In this document: positions 1-12,655 of the stretch, piece after piece
Numbering within the stretch: position 1 is the first letter of the stretch
Layout of the letters: each line of letters starts with the position of its first letter
Origin: Mycteria americana
Taxonomy: Eukaryota > Chordata > Aves > Ciconiiformes > Ciconiidae
Length of the DNA stretch: 64,000 bases
Direction: 5' to 3'
Assembly: GCF_035582795.1 (NCBI RefSeq)
Contig: NC_134373.1
Location: forward strand, 32,396,501-32,460,500
Made by a program: the position numbers and the translations under genes
Notes under the pieces: generated by a model
The model's database searches: none
What the model saw: only the letters and a program-made list of their open reading frames with translations
What the model was told of the DNA's origin: nothing

Positions 1-3000
1 AGGAGGTGCGTTTAAAGATGGAATTTTATCTTGCCTCCTTGTGTTTTAATGTGTATTTTCGCTTTACTTGAAATAAATGGCTTTTGTTAATTCAGTCAGT
101 GGTTAAACATGTAGAACTTTCAAGGCTAACTTAAGACGATAATCCTTGTGTCTAAAGACAAGCACACCTGAATCCCAAATCTTTCTGGCCATGTCATGAA
201 AACAGTTTAGAAGTAAAAGTTTTGGAAATATTTCCAAACTTTGCCAGTCTTTCTTTCACACCAAAAAACCCCTTTATTCTCTGCAGATGCTTTTCACTTC
301 AGTGTGGTCTGAAATACACAACTTTTCCTTTTATTTTATTTTTTACCTTCTTCCTAATTGACTTATTTCCTTCCTCCTCTAAAATGAAAAACCTGGGTGG
401 AGGCAAAAAATGTGTAATTGTATGTGCTCATTAATCCCTGTGATTCTAATTATATGCAGGGCAGGATAATTGTAGTTTGAACTCAAGGCCGGCTGTACAG
501 GTCTCATTGAATTTTAAAATATGTTTCTGACAAATGGTTTTAATTAGATTCAAGTGATGGTGCTGCTATTTTGGGTATGTAATCTTCACAAGCTATTTGT
601 CCGTGAAGATTCAAAAGAAAAAATATAAAATGTTTTTGAACTTTAAAAGAAGTTTTTATCCCTAGAAAAAGCTGTCCTAAGAGTGGTCAGTGACACAATT
701 TAAATATGCAGCTATGGCGTTTCTTATTCTCAGTCATGATAATGTCAAATTCAGAAATGCTTAGAAGTGATATTGAACTTGTGTTCTCTTTTACTAGCTC
801 TGAAATCTTAGGCTAATGATTCACATTCATATATTTTAAACTAATGCAGATTTATGGGACTTCAAACACAATGAGCCATATGCTTCCTCAAGCAGCAGAG
901 CACGGAGTGAATAAGACACTTGAAACACACTCCCCAAAGCGCCTGACACATGCTTTCTTGCACAAAAGAAAAAAATTCTGTATGTTAAAATACCATCACG
1001 ATTTCAGATACTTAAAGGCTGCAGAGTGCAAAGATCTGATCCATAGCTGAGTGAAATCGGTGAGGATTTTTCTATTGATTTCAGTCAGTGGTAAAATGAG
1101 AAGAGGAGCTTTGTCCAAACTGAAGAGCGGAGAGCGTGTTAAAACAAATCGGCTGAGAAGCCTTATCCTGTGTAATTAAAATTAGTAGAAAATGAAAGTT
1201 ATCTCATTCCTTCCTGTAAAGAAATATTTTAGAGAAAGGATAAAAGGGAAATTAACTTTCAAATTGCTCTCTAAATAGCTGGGAAATTTGGAGGTGTATG
1301 AATCTTCTCTGTTCTGTGGATCTTGGGGATCTGTCAAAGATGATGCTGCCTGTGCAAATGCCAGCCAGGTCCAGAGGTTATGTTCCCGTGTGTGCCTGCC
1401 CTTGATCACTTCTTCACTGGACTCCCCTTGCTGCTGATTGCTTTGAGCCATAGCAGGGACCGAGAAAGTGGGAAGGCAATTTTAAATTGCCTCCCAGCAG
1501 GAATTTTGTACTAAAAATCTAGCTGCTACATTCTCATTCTCCATTACTATAATATTGCAGAAAAGATGGAAGAGGCTTTTTTCTTAAATTACCAATCTCT
1601 AGTTGCAAAGGAATAAAGCCTCTGAAGAGAGCAATTTGGCACTGAGGCAACTTCTTTCTATCCTCTGCTCAATAGTGATCTATTTTTAGATGGTTTGGAT
1701 AAAATTACCTCTTCAGCCTCTTTGGTCTTTGACAGAGGATCAGAGTTTGTTTGAAGACTTTCTGTGTAAGCCCGACACCTCAGCAATGAGCACATTTGGT
1801 TCCTGAGCTGAGAAATAAGGCAGTTCTGGTAATGGAAGGTTGTGTGTTATTCAATAATCTGCTTTCCCATGCACATAGAGTTCAGCCTGGTAAATCTCCT
1901 CATGAATCACCTTCTTGTTTTATTTTCCACTTTCCCTGACTAATTCCCTGAATTCCTCAGTGCCGATGTTCGTAACGGGAGGCTGTTCAGAAGGTCAAAA
2001 TACGTCTCACTGGGCAATTATTATTTCTGTTTTCCCTTTGCCGCTAGGAAGCGAGAGTGTGATCAGTGGCAGAAAGGTTTGCTCATGTGGTTTTTTTTTA
2101 AGGTAATGGATGCAACTATCCATTTAATGCTTACCTACGACTACAGCTAGAATTAAAACCTACATATACCTTGCTGGTTTTGTATATATTATTAAAAAAG
2201 GCATCTTATTTCATTGGATATTCTTTCCACTGCATTGCTAGGGAACTTAATAATTTGGTTATGCCATTCTGAAAACATGATTTTTTTGTTGTTGTTGTTT
2301 TTTGGTTAGTTGAATTATTTTTCGTGACTTGGATTGTATCACCTGTAATAAGAAATAATGAATATTTACAGTAGAGGGAGCAATAGCACCATTGCTGCTC
2401 TATTTCTCTTTGGCTATCTGTCAGTTGTGTTATAGCTTTATATAGCAGATATATAGAAAAACAACAATTAACTAGATGAAATTATGTGGTCTTTTCTGTA
2501 GTAAAGTTTCCCTCATTATTCATATTAACTATTAAAATAATACTCTATTTTATAAGAAGCAGAAAATTTTGCTTAGGGAGTTGTCTTACAATACAGCTGG
2601 ATGAGCTGAACAACAATACTGTTTCCACCTGAAAGAGATTTCCTTTTTCAATTGCTACCTTAAAATTATGCTCTTATCAGGAATTTGAAATTATAATCAG
2701 CGTATTTGGCACCTTCCCTTCAAAGCTTGCAGAATGGTTTAAAACCTTTGTGAGTGTTTGTGCTACCTGTGGTTAACAAGATCCTTCTGGTGTTGCTATG
2801 GAAATTGTGAGGTTCCAGGATGCGCACGCTGGATCCTCTGCACGCTCAAATGGGAGTGGGAGAGGTGACGGCGGTTCAGCATCTCTTTGTTCAACCAAAC
2901 GACCCTTAAGTGGAAGGCAGTCAGAAAAATTAGGAAATTATTTGGGAAAAGGCATCTCCATACAGGATGTGTCTTAAGACTTCTATTCAGTGCCTTCTGT

Positions 3001-3505
3001 TCATGTGCCTTACAGGCTATTTGTAATATATACATCAGCCTTCCCTGGCTGGACTTTAACTGCAGGTCAAATAAAAATCAATGCCATTACTGGGCAAACC
3101 ATTTGCACTAATCCTCTGGGTGGTCACTTGAGAAAGATTTCTGTATAGTACAATATATTTCCTTACATGAAAGAGCTTCTTGAAAAGGAGGAGGAGGATG
3201 CATTTGGCACCGACACGTCAGCTGAAGTTTTTGTGGGAGGCTGCAGTGGCTGCACACCAGTGCAGGGTTCGAGCTGGTGCCTCTCCAGATGCACAGGTCT
3301 GGATGATGCAGCTGAGAACGGAAATGTGCCTAAATGCTGGTCTGAATTGCAGCTTCTGCACCATCTTCACTTCAGTGCAACTACAGGAAGGATATTTCTC
3401 CTATATCGGTTGCGATTTCTGAACAGATTGGCTCCTGCGACATGTGGTGGCTTATTTAGGGCAGAGATGTGACACATCATGGGAAGTAGTTCAGGCTGGA
3501 GGTGA
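1..3505. other. Non-coding AT-rich stretch
   Basis: I find no gene here. The reading frames are short (up to about 100 codons), overlap each other on both strands and resemble no family I know. The DNA is AT-rich with short T and GTT runs (for example near 2,280-2,300). Tracts such as 540-1,060 and 2,330-2,760 look like ordinary avian intergenic or intronic DNA. No repeat of recognisable family was seen. Conserved regulatory elements may exist but cannot be shown from one sequence. Confidence 0.6.
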
Positions 3506-3528
3506 AAGATTCACCTAAGGTGAATCTT
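3506..3528. repeat. Perfect inverted repeat, 10-bp arms
   Basis: AAGATTCACC and GGTGAATCTT flank a 3-nt centre (TAA). The palindrome is embedded in three AGGTGAA units between 3,500 and 3,537. TTCACCTAAGGTGAA resembles a palindromic T-box type site and the AGGTGA units resemble nuclear-receptor half sites. This is sequence resemblance only. Confidence 0.6.
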
Positions 3529-3726
3529 AGGTGAAAATGGAGGGGTGAGGAATTTGGCCTGAAAGAAAGAAACAAATTTGGATTTTTCCATCATAAAATG
3601 GAAGAAAAAAATAAAGGAGGCAAATCCAGAATTTTCCTATGGGGAAATTTTGAATTTTGGAAGACTATTTTTTCTTAAAGTGTAATACTTAGATTGAAAG
3701 TTCCCAGTGAGTTCTGCTGTTCAGGC

Positions 3727-3838
3727 TGCAAACTCTTCCAAACCAGGGACTGTCTGCTCATACAGTCTAGATAGTAAGTGGCAAGATAAGGCTTTGATCT
3801 TAGCTTGGTCTCTAGATATTATAGTAAAAATGAGATAT
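3727..3838 (+). repeat. Ancient MIR-like SINE fragment
   Basis: The order of blocks matches the 3' half of the amniote MIR/CORE-SINE-like repeat common in reptile genomes. There is a 'gcaaactcttccaaaccagggactgtct' type segment, then 'aaggctttgatcttag', then 'ggtctctagatattatagta'. These correspond to the family's 'cagggactgtct ... aatggggccctgatct ... ggcctctaggtgctac' segments. Divergence is high, so this is an old copy. The inner portion (about 3,760-3,785) aligns poorly. The same family occurs in the opposite orientation near 26.6 and 52.3 kb. Confidence 0.6.
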
Positions 3839-4719
3839 TATAGGCAAAAAAATGTAGGAATAGAGCTTTTCTCATGTGGTCACTGACAATGAATAAATAT
3901 TGATCTCCAGAGTGCTGTCTTTATGAAACCACTCTTCTTACCAGCAATGCACTTACTTTATAATCTCTTTGGAAGGTGATTAGAGGAGGAAAAAAAAAAA
4001 GGCTCATGGCTCAGATGATCCCCTTGCCATTCAAGATGAACTGTCAAAACATTGTCATTTATTGTAACTGACTCATTTAAAAAGCTGAATCACAAATGCA
4101 TAAATGGCACTTGTTCATAACATGATTTAAATGGAAAGTCTCTGATTTTGTTTTATTTAATTTGGACATCATGCCGTCTTTGCAGAATCGTGTTGGTGTC
4201 ACTTTGATTTTCTTGTTAAAGGTTGCTCATCAATGATTCACAGCATCGTCTTTTCATTTCACTTTGACAATCCAGCGTTGCCTCCATACATGCACACTGA
4301 TATTGTTTCATTCTGGTATCATAACATCATCTTGATAGCACCATGGAAACATTGTTTTGTCTCCGTAACAGTGTTATAATTACATCATAATGTCTTGAAG
4401 CAATTAGTATTACAATAATATATTACAAAAAGTATGTGTGATGTATGCATAGCAGTCTGTGCTGTAGCGTTTGGTAGGGTTGTACTGAAGTTTGTTTGCA
4501 GGTCTCCAAAGGGTGGTAGTTTGTAATAAATGTTTACACGCTAATTAGTGTTTGGGTACATTTCAGGAAAAAAAAAAAGAAAACTTCCTACCTTGTCATA
4601 AGCAATTGCCTTTTTCTGTGTTAACTCAAAAAGAACTGACTTATTAAAGCTATTTTTAACCTAGAGGATGACCACAAGGTTGACAATTTATGAGCCAATT
4701 AACTTTCCACTTTCCTTTA
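3839..4719. other. Non-coding AT-rich stretch, possible conserved non-coding DNA
   Basis: There is no supported gene or repeat. The stretch 4,060-4,420 is AT-rich, has no simple repeat and contains several homeobox-like TAAT cores. This is the texture often seen in conserved enhancers, but nothing here proves conservation. Confidence 0.35.
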
Positions 4720-4905
4720 GCACTCCTTGAGCATCTCGGAACACTGTAAACTGGAACGAGGGCTCCTTGCCACTCTTGTGAGGCAAATAAGTATCACTAT
4801 AACCATTTTACAGAAGTATAGAAGAGAGGCATATGACTGTGAATTGCTTGAGGTCATTTTGCAAATCCATAGCAGAATTGTTACAAGATCCAGAGATTCC
4901 TGTGC
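4720..4905 (-). repeat. Ancient MIR SINE (antisense), nearly full length
   Basis: Read on the + strand this is the reverse complement of MIR. It begins with a block resembling the family's 'agcgctttacaaacg' segment, followed by 'cttgtgaggcaaataagtatcactat', then 'ccattttacag', then a degenerate 'gaggaaactgaggcacagaga' block, then 'cttgaggtcattttgcaaatcc' (family: 'cttgcccaaggtcacacag'). It ends with a 'ccagagattcctgtgc' block (family: 'cccagatctcctgactcc'). The collinear block order over about 185 bp makes the call strong despite heavy divergence. Confidence 0.75.
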
Positions 4906-5124
4906 TTGTATAAGAATGTGTGTGCATGCACATGCACAGAGTCACTCATATATGTGCAAATCACCCAGAGGCTTTATGTATGAAAATATGGTAGTATTTA
5001 AAATCTTATAAATGACAAAATACCTTTAAGGCAAAAAAAAAAAAAAATGCAAATCTTTGTGTTCGTGTTCAGTGTGTTCCTCCTGACCAGAGCTACTCTG
5101 TTTCTCCCTTGTGGACAGTGTAAC

Positions 5125-5220
5125 TGGAAGGCAGGGAAGGACACAAGGCTCGGAGGGAACTTCTGGGTCATCAAGCCCTTCCACCTACTGCTGACAACTC
5201 TGTCACACAGGTGTTGAGTT
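5125..5220 (-). repeat. Possible ancient CR1 3' end (antisense)
   Basis: The segment 'gctcggagggaacttctgggtcatcaagcccttcc' resembles the antisense CR1 3' UTR signature 'tggaagggacctcaggaggtcatcaagtccagtcc'. The remainder is eroded. A directly preceding poly-A run (about 5,033-5,047) and an octamer-like ATGCAAAT (5,047-5,054) are unrelated. The identification rests on one short block, so it is uncertain. Confidence 0.35.
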
Positions 5221-6484
5221 TTACTGATCAACCCCCAACTTCATTTTTTATTTAGATACTTTGTCTTTCATTAAGATAATACAGAAGAAGATGGGAAAAT
5301 GAGATTTCTAAGAACATGGGTAGAAAACTGCCAATTGCAGGGAAACAGAAAGCATTGCCCTAAAGAATCAGAAACTACAAGTAAGAGTCAAACCCTGCAG
5401 TTCTCTGTTTGAAATCTGGAAGAAGGCCAATGGCAATTTTGCTTTAGCTGAGAGTATTTCCAAAATGAATAAGGAAGTAACAGCCCTGGAGCTTGAACTG
5501 TCTTTCTCTTGACTTCTATGAAAATTTTACTGGGCTCTGAAGAAGTGTGTCTTTGGTTGGGGGGTGGACAGAAAGCAACGTCTGTAGGGTAGGCTCAGCT
5601 GGAGGTTTCTGAAACCTTTTCATGGATCAGTTTCTCAGAGGCTGCAGAAGACTCTTTTCTGGAGGGAGACCTTGGGGTTGACTCCTGTTAGTTGAAAGTT
5701 CACAGCAGATTCTGAGTCAGTAGCTCCTCTGCCTGATGTTAGTGTCTAAAAATGTCCTCCCACACTGTTACGGGCAAAACTATAGCCTAGCAAGGAGGCA
5801 GCTCCACGTCTTGGCAAAGTGTGGCAGAGATAGTAATTTCTTTAGGGATTTTTGAAATTATTTTTGTGGTCTTTGGCACTTAACTTCTACAGAACTGTAA
5901 TGGGAGTGGAGTGCCTAAGTCTACCAGGCTCTTGGCATAATCCCAGTGTGGTGATGGTTTCCTTCCCTCCTCTTTTGCTTCTCACTTATCTCCCTGTCCC
6001 TGCCTGGGTTTGCAGGAGATGGCAAGAGCTCCTAGAAGGAAGGAGAACATGTCAGCGAGCAGTATCAGCTTATGGTGCTCTTCCCAGGTACAAGGAGGAG
6101 GACTAAAGCAAGCACAGGCACTGCTGATGCAGTAGGGATATTCAGCTCCCTTGCACTGGAAGGGTTGGAAGCATCAGGCTCTATTTTAAGTGTGTGCTGT
6201 TTTGTTAGCGTACCATAAACCACAGAAAGTGTTATTGGGCCTGGAACAACAAACCACTGAGCCCCTGGCGAGGATGGGAAGTCCATCTAGCTTTCATTTT
6301 CTTTAGGGACATATGTTGGTGTATTTTTCTAATGCTTTCATGGTCATGTTTCTTGCACACTAAATGTATCACAGCAAAATCCAATTCAATCTTAAGAATA
6401 ATCACTTTGTAGTGTGGAGAATATACCTTTCAATACAATTCATAATGATCTAGAAGATTAATTGAATAATGAGGTAGTGAAACC
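5221..6484. other. Non-coding stretch, nothing recognised
   Basis: Short frames occur on both strands (for example 5,852-6,106 + and 6,065-6,286 -). They overlap each other and show no motif. No repeat family was recognised. Confidence 0.5.
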
Positions 6485-6745
6485 AAGCAAGAAAGTATGG
6501 AGGACTGGGAGGATATCCAGAAGGATTTAATAAAACTGGATGATTGGGCAATATGATGGCAAATGAAATTCAGTGAAGATAAACACATGGTAATGCATTG
6601 GGGGAAATAATTTAAGCTGCTCATGTGCACTGATGAATTCTGAATTAGCTGCAACTTCTCAAGTGTAAGAACTTGGTGTTACCGTGGGTAGTGCAAGGTC
6701 TAACAGCTGATGCAGAAGAAAGTAGTGGGGGACATCCTGGACCAC
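6485..6745 (+). mobile_element. Ancient CR1/L3-like LINE fragment (reverse-transcriptase region)
   Basis: Conceptual translation with frameshifts follows the CR1-group reverse transcriptase downstream of the catalytic box. There is an 'LxDWAxxWQMKF' like block (6,535-6,575), a 'DKxxVMHxGK' like block (6,576-6,605), then an 'SxLAxTSQxRDLGVxVxS' like block (6,635-6,695). The same order ([24 protein letters not shown] ... [10 protein letters not shown]) is visible in the younger CR1-C copy at 58.9-59.0 kb. Many stops and shifts show this is a very old relic from a lineage older than the other CR1 copies in the window. Confidence 0.65.
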
Positions 6746-6977
6746 ATTAGTACAGAGTGGAAGGATAATTTTCTGAACAATACCCTTTACTGAAAACATA
6801 TAGAATGCAACAAATGTTTATTTTAATTCAAATAAGAGAAATTGTTCCTGACTAAACTTCCTAAGATTAGTTCCAGTTTCACAATCTAAATGGATGATGA
6901 GTTGTGCTGATAGTAGTATTTGAACCTGGGATTTTCAGCAATAAAAACACCTTATACTGATCAGACTGGAATGCATT

Positions 6978-7050
6978 TGGATGAAATCTGGTCTCCTTGA
7001 TCTTAGAGGGACTTTTGCTTTTAATTTCACTGGCCTGGGATTTTACTCCA
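6978..7050. repeat. Degenerate palindromic 'GAAGTCAATGG' repeat, copy 1
   Basis: The block 'gatgaaatctggtctccttgatcttagagggacttttgctttt...tttcactggcctgggattttactcc' fits the old amniote palindromic repeat whose arms read roughly 'gtgaaatcctggccccattgaagtcaatgg' and its reverse complement. The outer arms (gatgaaatctggtct / ggcctgggattttac) are still partly complementary. I cannot give a firm database name. Confidence 0.5.
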
Positions 7051-8018
7051 GTTCCACAGTTAATAATAGACTTATGACACTTATGTACACTACTGACTAA
7101 AACTAAATGCTGCTGGTGTGCCAGCGTTGCAGATACAAGGCATAGAAAACCTATATAGTCTAATATGTTAGACAAGATAATAGCCATTGGTAAATAAAGA
7201 AAAATATTTAGTAAAGAACTTTAATCTTCATTGCAAAAATTAGTTTTAATTTGGTTCCCCACACTTTAAAAAAAAAAAAGTGTGTGTGAAACTCCTTTCC
7301 ATCAACTGCGGGAGAATCAGCCCAATATGCGTGTATACATACATGTATATAAAGGGAACAGGAAGGATGGCCTTGGCAAGAGATTAAAATAAAAGGATTA
7401 AAATGCCACTGCATATAAACAAATACGAATTCATGGATTTCAAACGATATTTGACTGCGTGAATTATAATAATGACTGCAGTGTTTACTTCTGTTGCCTA
7501 GGAAAGCCGCCTATGTTTACAATATTGACATTTGAATCTTAAATTCATTTGTCATGTTGTGCTGTTCCATTTTATAACTGATGAAGAGATTTATCTTTGA
7601 GATAAAAGCTTCTCCTGGCAGGACTTGCAATCGAATATTATTTAGCACTTGCAGAACATCAGGCTTGGAGCAGAGGTGGCTGGTTTTTGGGCATTGCTCC
7701 TGTGAGCAAATGGGGGCCAATGTAGCTGTGGCCCAGACTGTGCCTGCAGTGCTAGCTGGGAGGAGTAAACAGAAGCTGGAAGGGGAACATGTATGTTTTG
7801 GGCACCAAAATATCCTGCTATAGCTCTATACCACCCACCATAAATATGAATGTGGAATTCAACTCTGTGCAAAGGGTCCGCCAAGGCTTCTCACTGGAGT
7901 AAAATTCACCCTGAAGTATTGTGTCATTCAGTTGTAGACCTAAGAATATTTCACTGAACCATAATGAATTCAGCCTTTCCCTGAAGGTAAGAATACACTA
8001 TAGCCCTGTTTCAGATAG
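7051..8018. other. Non-coding stretch, nothing recognised
   Basis: Reading frames are up to 80 codons long and occur on both strands around 7,580-7,884, overlapping one another. No domain, splice arrangement or repeat family is supported. A short A-run with GTGTGTG lies at 7,267-7,287. Confidence 0.5.
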
Positions 8019-8112
8019 GTTAATTATTATTTAGAGAGGTAATTGTTCTCTGGAAGGTCACAGTTCACAGCATAAAGAAACCTTGGATTAGAATCTAAGA
8101 ATCCTTACTCCC
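8019..8112 (-). repeat. Probable MIR SINE fragment (antisense, 3' part of the + reading)
   Basis: The segment contains 'tctctggaaggtcacagttcacagca' followed by 'ttggattagaatctaagaatccttactccc'. These match the antisense MIR blocks 'cttgcccaaggtcacacagca' and 'gggattagaacccaggagtcctgactccc'. Only these two blocks are well preserved. Confidence 0.5.
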
Positions 8113-9688
8113 AATATTTGTTTCTACCTAATATATATTTGTTGTTCTGGTTTTGGCACTGGAGTAGAAGTGTTTTTTCTTTGGCTACATACCAGACTGC
8201 ATATCACTGAGCATATACTGCATACACGCAGGTTCAGAGTTTTTCCAGTAGCCATAACTGCTAGAGCTGCACAGGCACCCTGTATTTGTTTCACTTTCAG
8301 GATACTGGGCTTGTCTTTAACTGCCAACCAATTAAAACAAAAGTCTCCGAAGCAAAAAACCCCATTTTCAGATAGAGAGTCAAAATGTCAAATTTTGAAA
8401 GCAAAACATTCTGAATTCTTTGTTGTTATTTCTAGCAGAATTGTTTCAGTCAGTTTTACCAAAGCTATGTGTTACAGCAAATTTATTAGATGTTAAAAAC
8501 TGGTATTAGCCCAACTCTGCCTTGCACTGAAACAAGAAAGGTTGCCCAGCCTTCTCTTTCTGGGTATTTGTTTGGTACCCTGAGCTCCGTGCTTCTGCCC
8601 CAGACAGCTGTACACAGGAAATGAAGTCCTGATGAAATGAGTTATGCTTTCTCTAATCACTGGCAAGATAGTGTATGAAGGCCTTTGTAGACTTCTGACT
8701 GCGTTATACACCAGGTCTGCTAGTAAAAAACCCTGTTCTACCAGGACCAAAGAGGCTTGGTCCAAAGACGCTGGATCTTGGTAGCCAGGTGGCCTGTGTT
8801 CTTGCAGCTCTGGAGCGTGAGCTGTCTAGTGCTGTCTGTGAAATAAAGTGTGCTAACATAGCATAGCATGGGCTTGGTCTCTTCCAGATGTTCACCAGAG
8901 TACAGGGAAGAGCTGACATGACATAGTCAAAGAAAGGAAGATGGTTGGTACTTGTGTACAGTTTCTAGATTCATCATATCAGTCATAATGATACAGAGAG
9001 CTTCCTTTTAGCAGATATCAGTGTTTCTAAACAGATCCAGATGACCTCTGAAGGTTTACCCTTTGAAGGAAGGGAGTACTTCAGCTCCAGCAGCTGTGAG
9101 GCATTATGTTTTCAAAGATACTCAGAATCATGTGTGGTCCTTAAGAATTTATAGCACAGCTTCCCTGGAGGGCAATTTTGATACCAGCCTCTATCAGACT
9201 GACAGACTGGGCTGTAGAAATACCTACCTTTAAGGCAGCTCTTCTACTGCAGAAAGTATGTCAGCCTTACCTGCTGTCATGTAAATGACCTCCCTCTCAG
9301 AGCAAGTGTCACAGTGGCTAGGAACAATATTGTTTTGAAAATAGTATCTCCAGATACCGTCTTGTCCCTTCTGCGGAACAGTATCATCTGTGACTTCCCA
9401 TCTGGTTCCTAATTTTATCTCCTTCTAAGCTCTCAGCACACCAGATCTGCAGTTCTGCCTGAATCTTGGTCCCATCAGCACTGGAACTAAAAATACAAAT
9501 ATCGAAGTGGTAATTTGTACTGAAAACCCAAATTATACAGAGGCTTTTGGGCCTCTCTGTGATACTGAAGTTCTTCCTTGAATGTTCTGCTGCTGAAGCA
9601 TATCTTGTAGGGTGCAAAACATTAATATCTGCAGTTGTCGGAACTGGCACAAACCTCATCAGGAATCTCCAATATATCATATGCCCAT

Positions 9689-9724
9689 GTCTGTCTGTCT
9701 GTCTATCCCTGTCTATCTGTCTAG
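9689..9724. repeat. (CTGT)n / (CTAT)n microsatellite
   Basis: The run reads ctgtctgtctgtctatccctgtctatctgtcta. It is an imperfect tetranucleotide repeat of about 9 units. Confidence 0.9.
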
Positions 9725-12620
9725 GTCTCCTTGTGAACCATGGGAATCCACCCCTAACCTTCTAATGCATGGAAAGTGTAAGATACCCCGAGCAAGATGT
9801 GGTGGCAGTAGAGACCTACTTTTAAAGTTCAGAGCTAAGTTGGGCTTTGAGCTGTGTGAGATCTGAAGTACCACTGCGAGCAGCTAAGCGCCAGGACTGT
9901 AATCATAGCAGAGTGGGGTGGAAGGCTAGCCCTCAGCCCAGGGGGGCCAGGAAGCACAAGGATGTGGCTAGACACATCTTCCTCCTTGCCTAGTTACTAC
10001 TCTTTGGTTGCAGTCACATATGCTTCTCTTGCACTTCCAGTATCCCAACACCTTCCCTCCTTCACACTTGCCTGTAGCAAGCAATACTGGGAGGAAGCTG
10101 GAGCTACTCTCCATCCTTGTGAACCTCTGTTTATAGGCAGCAGAGAAAGGAGACCTGCTATTAGGTGGAAAAGAAAAAGCCAAAAGGACAATAAATGAAG
10201 GAGAACATCTGGAAACTCTTCAGCCATAGCTGTAAGCCAGGCTGAAAAGATATCTGGGGGAAGTGGCAGAAGAGGAGATCTGCTTAGCAAGACTCTTAAA
10301 GCTCTCTGGAGAGAAGTAGTAACTGGAAAGCAGGGAGACGCTGAATAACCGACCCCTGCTCCTGGTGTCAGGAAGAGTTATGACTGCCCCTGAGATCTAG
10401 TGGAAAGAATGGCTGTGTGTGCTTGCAGGAGTGTGGGTGAAAACTCAAAGTCACTGAACGACTCCGGTGCATCAGATTTGGCCTCAGTAATTTACTGATT
10501 GCTGCCTTCAGTAACACTAGTTCTGTTTTCAAAAAAATACAAAATCCAAACCACCACAAAAAAAACAACTGAGGGGCATCTTGTGACAGTTCCTCATGTA
10601 AGGCTCTGCAGATAAGACTTAACCAAATTTGTTACATGAGCAATACTGTGATGTTCAGTTAAAGACAAAACAAACATTATTTGATTAACCTTATTCATTT
10701 GGGTAATTCAGGAAAAGACATTCCAGTTGCTGGGTGGAGTCTGGTGTGAACATTACAATGTACATTTTCAGTGTTATAGATATTGTAAAGCACTGAGCAG
10801 GATAAACAGCTGCCAGGTATAGGGTCCGTAAAGATTGCTGGCAGGATTTATGAGGACTGTATAGTATAGTTTGTAGTAGGGAGGTCTAGGGGATTTTGAA
10901 AGGTTGTCAAAGATGACACTGCCTGATTCAATAGGAATGCATGAAGCATTTGATGTCCTAAGGATACTTTTAGTGTGTTAGCTGATTAATTTTAGGTTTA
11001 CTAGGGCTTCTTAAGGAGAATCCAAAGCCTAAATAATGAATTTAGAGATCCAACCATTTAGTTTTCTAACTTTTTATAAAAAAATATAAACTAAGCTCAC
11101 ATTGTTTTAGTTTTTGCATACAACACCGCTACTTTTCTTTTATCCCAGGACGAAACTTCTTTCTCACACTAATTTATACTGGTGAAATGGAAAATGGGTT
11201 ACTATTTATGTCCAACCATGTGTGAAATTAGTATCCTACAAGTGCACTGAAATGAATGCTTGTGGTAATAAAGTAGTAGACACTGTTTAATTTTAATGCA
11301 TGCTTCACCTTAAAATTTGTTTTCTGAATAGCTACTATGCACATTTACATTCTTCCCCAAACACTTCAATATTTCATACTTCTTTTTTCTGGTCTAGTTA
11401 TGTAACTCTTTCTGCACTGAGCAGAACTTGCCTGGGAGGTTGCATGGAGTTTAGGAGCTCCTGGTAAATAAATACTGCTCAATATCGCTAAGAATCTGGC
11501 AAAATTGCAGAATCAGGATTAAATGTTTGCTGGAAACTTAGTTAGAATAAAATGTTCCAGCTTAACAGTGCTTAAGACTGGTGTTCTTCATGTACATAAA
11601 AGTACAGCATACACTTGGCGAACACAAGCTTCTCTTTTCTACCCTGCTTGTAGCAAACGGAGCCTGGCTGAGGGATACCACCTTTGTGATTAGATTTTTT
11701 TTTTTTAATTAGTTAACAGAATCTGTGATCCATTAGCACTAGCAACTTATTTAACAAATGTATCCAAATAGTTACCGGGGAGAAAAGGATTTTCGGTTAC
11801 TATTGACTCTTTCCAGATTCATATCTGTAAACTTAGAGAAAGACCTGTATCTTCTTGGATGCATCAGCTGTTCTGCTTGCTGCTAATTCAGTTTAAGCTT
11901 CTGTGGCCAGAGTGGCAAATGCAGTTCTGTATCTTATGGAAGAGGCACATTTGTCTGTCTGCTGATGATAGGAAACCTCTGCATTGCCACAGTGATAAAA
12001 CTACTCTGTATTTTTAAAATTGTCTTGATAATTGTTATCACTTTCTTCTGGATGGGGTGGTATTTCTGGAGAGGAGTGATTATTGCTCAGCTTTCTGTCC
12101 AAGTTAAGGGAAATTGAAACTAATGTTGACTCTGGAAGCAGGAGACTAGATGGTAACTGAGTAGACATTCCCACTTCAGCTTTGATCCAGACAGGGAGGA
12201 TAACAATAGCAGGGATGATGCTGGGACAAGGGCTTTGGCATGGGATTAGAGCTTGCTCTATGCCTGCCCATACAGCTGTTCCACATCTGAGCAAAGGGTA
12301 GAGCTAACCTACGTGTGTAAATGTATATTTGGGTGCTGCAAAGCCAACCTCGATGTGCATGTGCTGTCTACTGAGCACACAAATAATCTTTGGCGTATAT
12401 GTGGGCATTTGAGTCTAAGCATATGAAACATGCCTTCTGCCTCCTCCATCCTGCCCTAGAGGCTTCTCTTCACACAGTGTTTCTGGGGACTTGCAGATTT
12501 TCCCTCACAGCATTCCTAATAGTCTAAAATACGGATGGAAACTTCCACCCCCTGCACCTGGCCCCATTTAAGAGCATAGTAATTTCAACTCTAATACCTA
12601 GACATAGGTCTGAACAGGTC

Positions 12621-12655
12621 TCTGGGTGTGAGAAATTCTTCTCACATACCCCAGA
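12621..12655. repeat. Imperfect hairpin, 14 paired bases
   Basis: TCTGGG plus TGTGAGAA pair with TTCTCACA plus CCCAGA across a 4-nt loop (ATTC). One 3-nt bulge (TAC) lies on the 3' side. The lower stem has 6 bp and the upper stem 8 bp. The structure is too short to be called a pre-microRNA and no function is assigned. Confidence 0.55.
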
